Below, one piece after another: positions 63,548 through 64,000 of a DNA stretch of 64,000 bases; position 1 is the stretch's first letter; each line of letters begins with the position of its first letter. The notes under the pieces are model-generated. The model did no database searches and had not been told where the DNA came from. It saw nothing but the letters and a program-made list of their open reading frames with translations. The position numbers were made by a program, and so were the translations under genes. This DNA comes from Firmicutes bacterium HGW-Firmicutes-2 (GTDB taxonomy: Bacteria; Bacillota; Clostridia; Lachnospirales; Vallitaleaceae): the NCBI GenBank assembly GCA_002841495.1, contig PGZV01000001.1:1-64000 (forward strand). The letters are read 5' to 3'.

Positions 63548-64000
63548 ATGGAGATTATCGGCATTATTGGAGCTATGGAAGAAGAAGTACTGACGTTGAA
63601 AGAAAAAATGGAATTAAAGGAAGTGCGTTCCATAGCATCTCTTGAATTCTATGTTGGTTCAATGAGCGGTGCATCAGTTGTAGTCGTTAAAGGCGGTATA
63701 GGAAAAGTAAATTCTGCGGTTTGCACGCAGATCCTAATAGATTGTTTTCATGTGGATGCCATTATTAATACAGGCGTAGCAGGGGCTCTTAGTGATACGT
63801 TAAATATTGGTGATGTGGTTATATCAAGTGATACGATTCAACATGATATGGATGCAACCGGATTTGGGTATGCCCTTGGTGAGGTTCCAAGAATGGGGTG
63901 TATCGCGTATAAGGCAGACCCGCATTTGATTAAGATTGCAAAAAACGCGACGGATGTTCTAAGCTCTGCAACCAGTGTATATGTTGAACGGATTGTAAGT
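63548..64000 (+). CDS. mtnN: 5'-methylthioadenosine/S-adenosylhomocysteine nucleosidase (partial)
   Basis: The first 151 residues are present; the gene runs off the window end. The N-terminus IIGIIGAMEEEVLTLKEKM is diagnostic, and VVVVKGGIGKVNSAVCTQILID, INTGVAGALSDTLNIGDVVIS and QHDMDATGFGYALGEVPRM follow. It cleaves MTA and SAH, fitting with the SAM-linked methionine pathway. AAAGGAGG precedes ATG 63548. Confidence 0.96.
   Translation, partial: MEIIGIIGAMEEEVLTLKEKMELKEVRSIASLEFYVGSMSGASVVVVKGGIGKVNSAVCTQILIDCFHVDAIINTGVAGALSDTLNIGDVVISSDTIQHDMDATGFGYALGEVPRMGCIAYKADPHLIKIAKNATDVLSSATSVYVERIVS

Overview
The window reads as a chromosome segment of a low-GC anaerobic Firmicute of the class Clostridia, most like the Vallitaleaceae/Lachnospirales group (inferred from protein flavour, not searched). 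Support: Firmicute-type ribosome binding sites, a SAM-I (S-box) riboswitch, a Trp T-box, an ANTAR-type attenuator leader, and a Bacillus-like near-origin gene block. There are no rRNA genes, CRISPR arrays, transposases or phage genes. Three tRNAs are present (Phe, Lys, Arg).

Layout. 0-5 kb: tRNA-Phe, tRNA-Lys, a chemoreceptor, a Cys-rich membrane protein, a CoA-type Nudix hydrolase, and O-acetylhomoserine sulfhydrylase under a SAM riboswitch. 5-7 kb: a PII-amt ammonium operon behind a two-hairpin attenuator. 7-24 kb: the Bacillus order yaaO-tmk-yaaQ-yaaR-holB-yaaT-yabB-yabC(rsmI)-abrB is kept, but interrupted by a hexuronate operon (AraC regulator, uxaB, uxaA, uxaC) between tmk and yaaQ and by a ParB-like/BMP fusion gene plus a phosphoesterase between yaaR and holB. 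yaaQ lacks its normal N-terminus at the insertion point. 24-31 kb: a complete trpEGDCFBA operon behind a T-box. 31-36 kb: a CBS protein, a DctPQM TRAP transporter and a HAD phosphatase. 36-40 kb: a MarR regulator with a palindromic operator, and an nfeD-flotillin pair divergent from an XRE/TPR regulator with a repeated operator. 40-44 kb: metG-tatD, the next piece of the Bacillus near-origin block. 44-53 kb: tRNA-Arg, an M3 oligopeptidase, a DUF4914-like P-loop protein with a long attenuator leader, sfsA, a GH36 alpha-galactosidase and trmB. 53-64 kb: a CPBP protease, an SLH/transglutaminase protein, thioredoxin, a glycosyltransferase, an AI-2E exporter, a double PD-(D/E)XK nuclease flanked by DnaA-box-like clusters, thymidine kinase, PhoH, and an MTA/SAH nucleosidase cut by the window end.

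How it works together. Amino-acid and nitrogen supply is controlled mainly by RNA: SAM for sulfur assimilation, tRNA-Trp for tryptophan, and a probable ANTAR antiterminator for ammonium. Sugar-acid use (uxaBAC), alpha-galactoside cleavage and TRAP uptake suggest life on plant or polysaccharide breakdown products. The unexplained layer is a set of non-coding palindromic repeats: three families, each present at least twice in 64 kb, lying in spacers. One copy supplies the last codons and stop of trpF. The other main unexplained items are the DUF4914-like gene with its structured leader and the nuclease bracketed by DnaA boxes.
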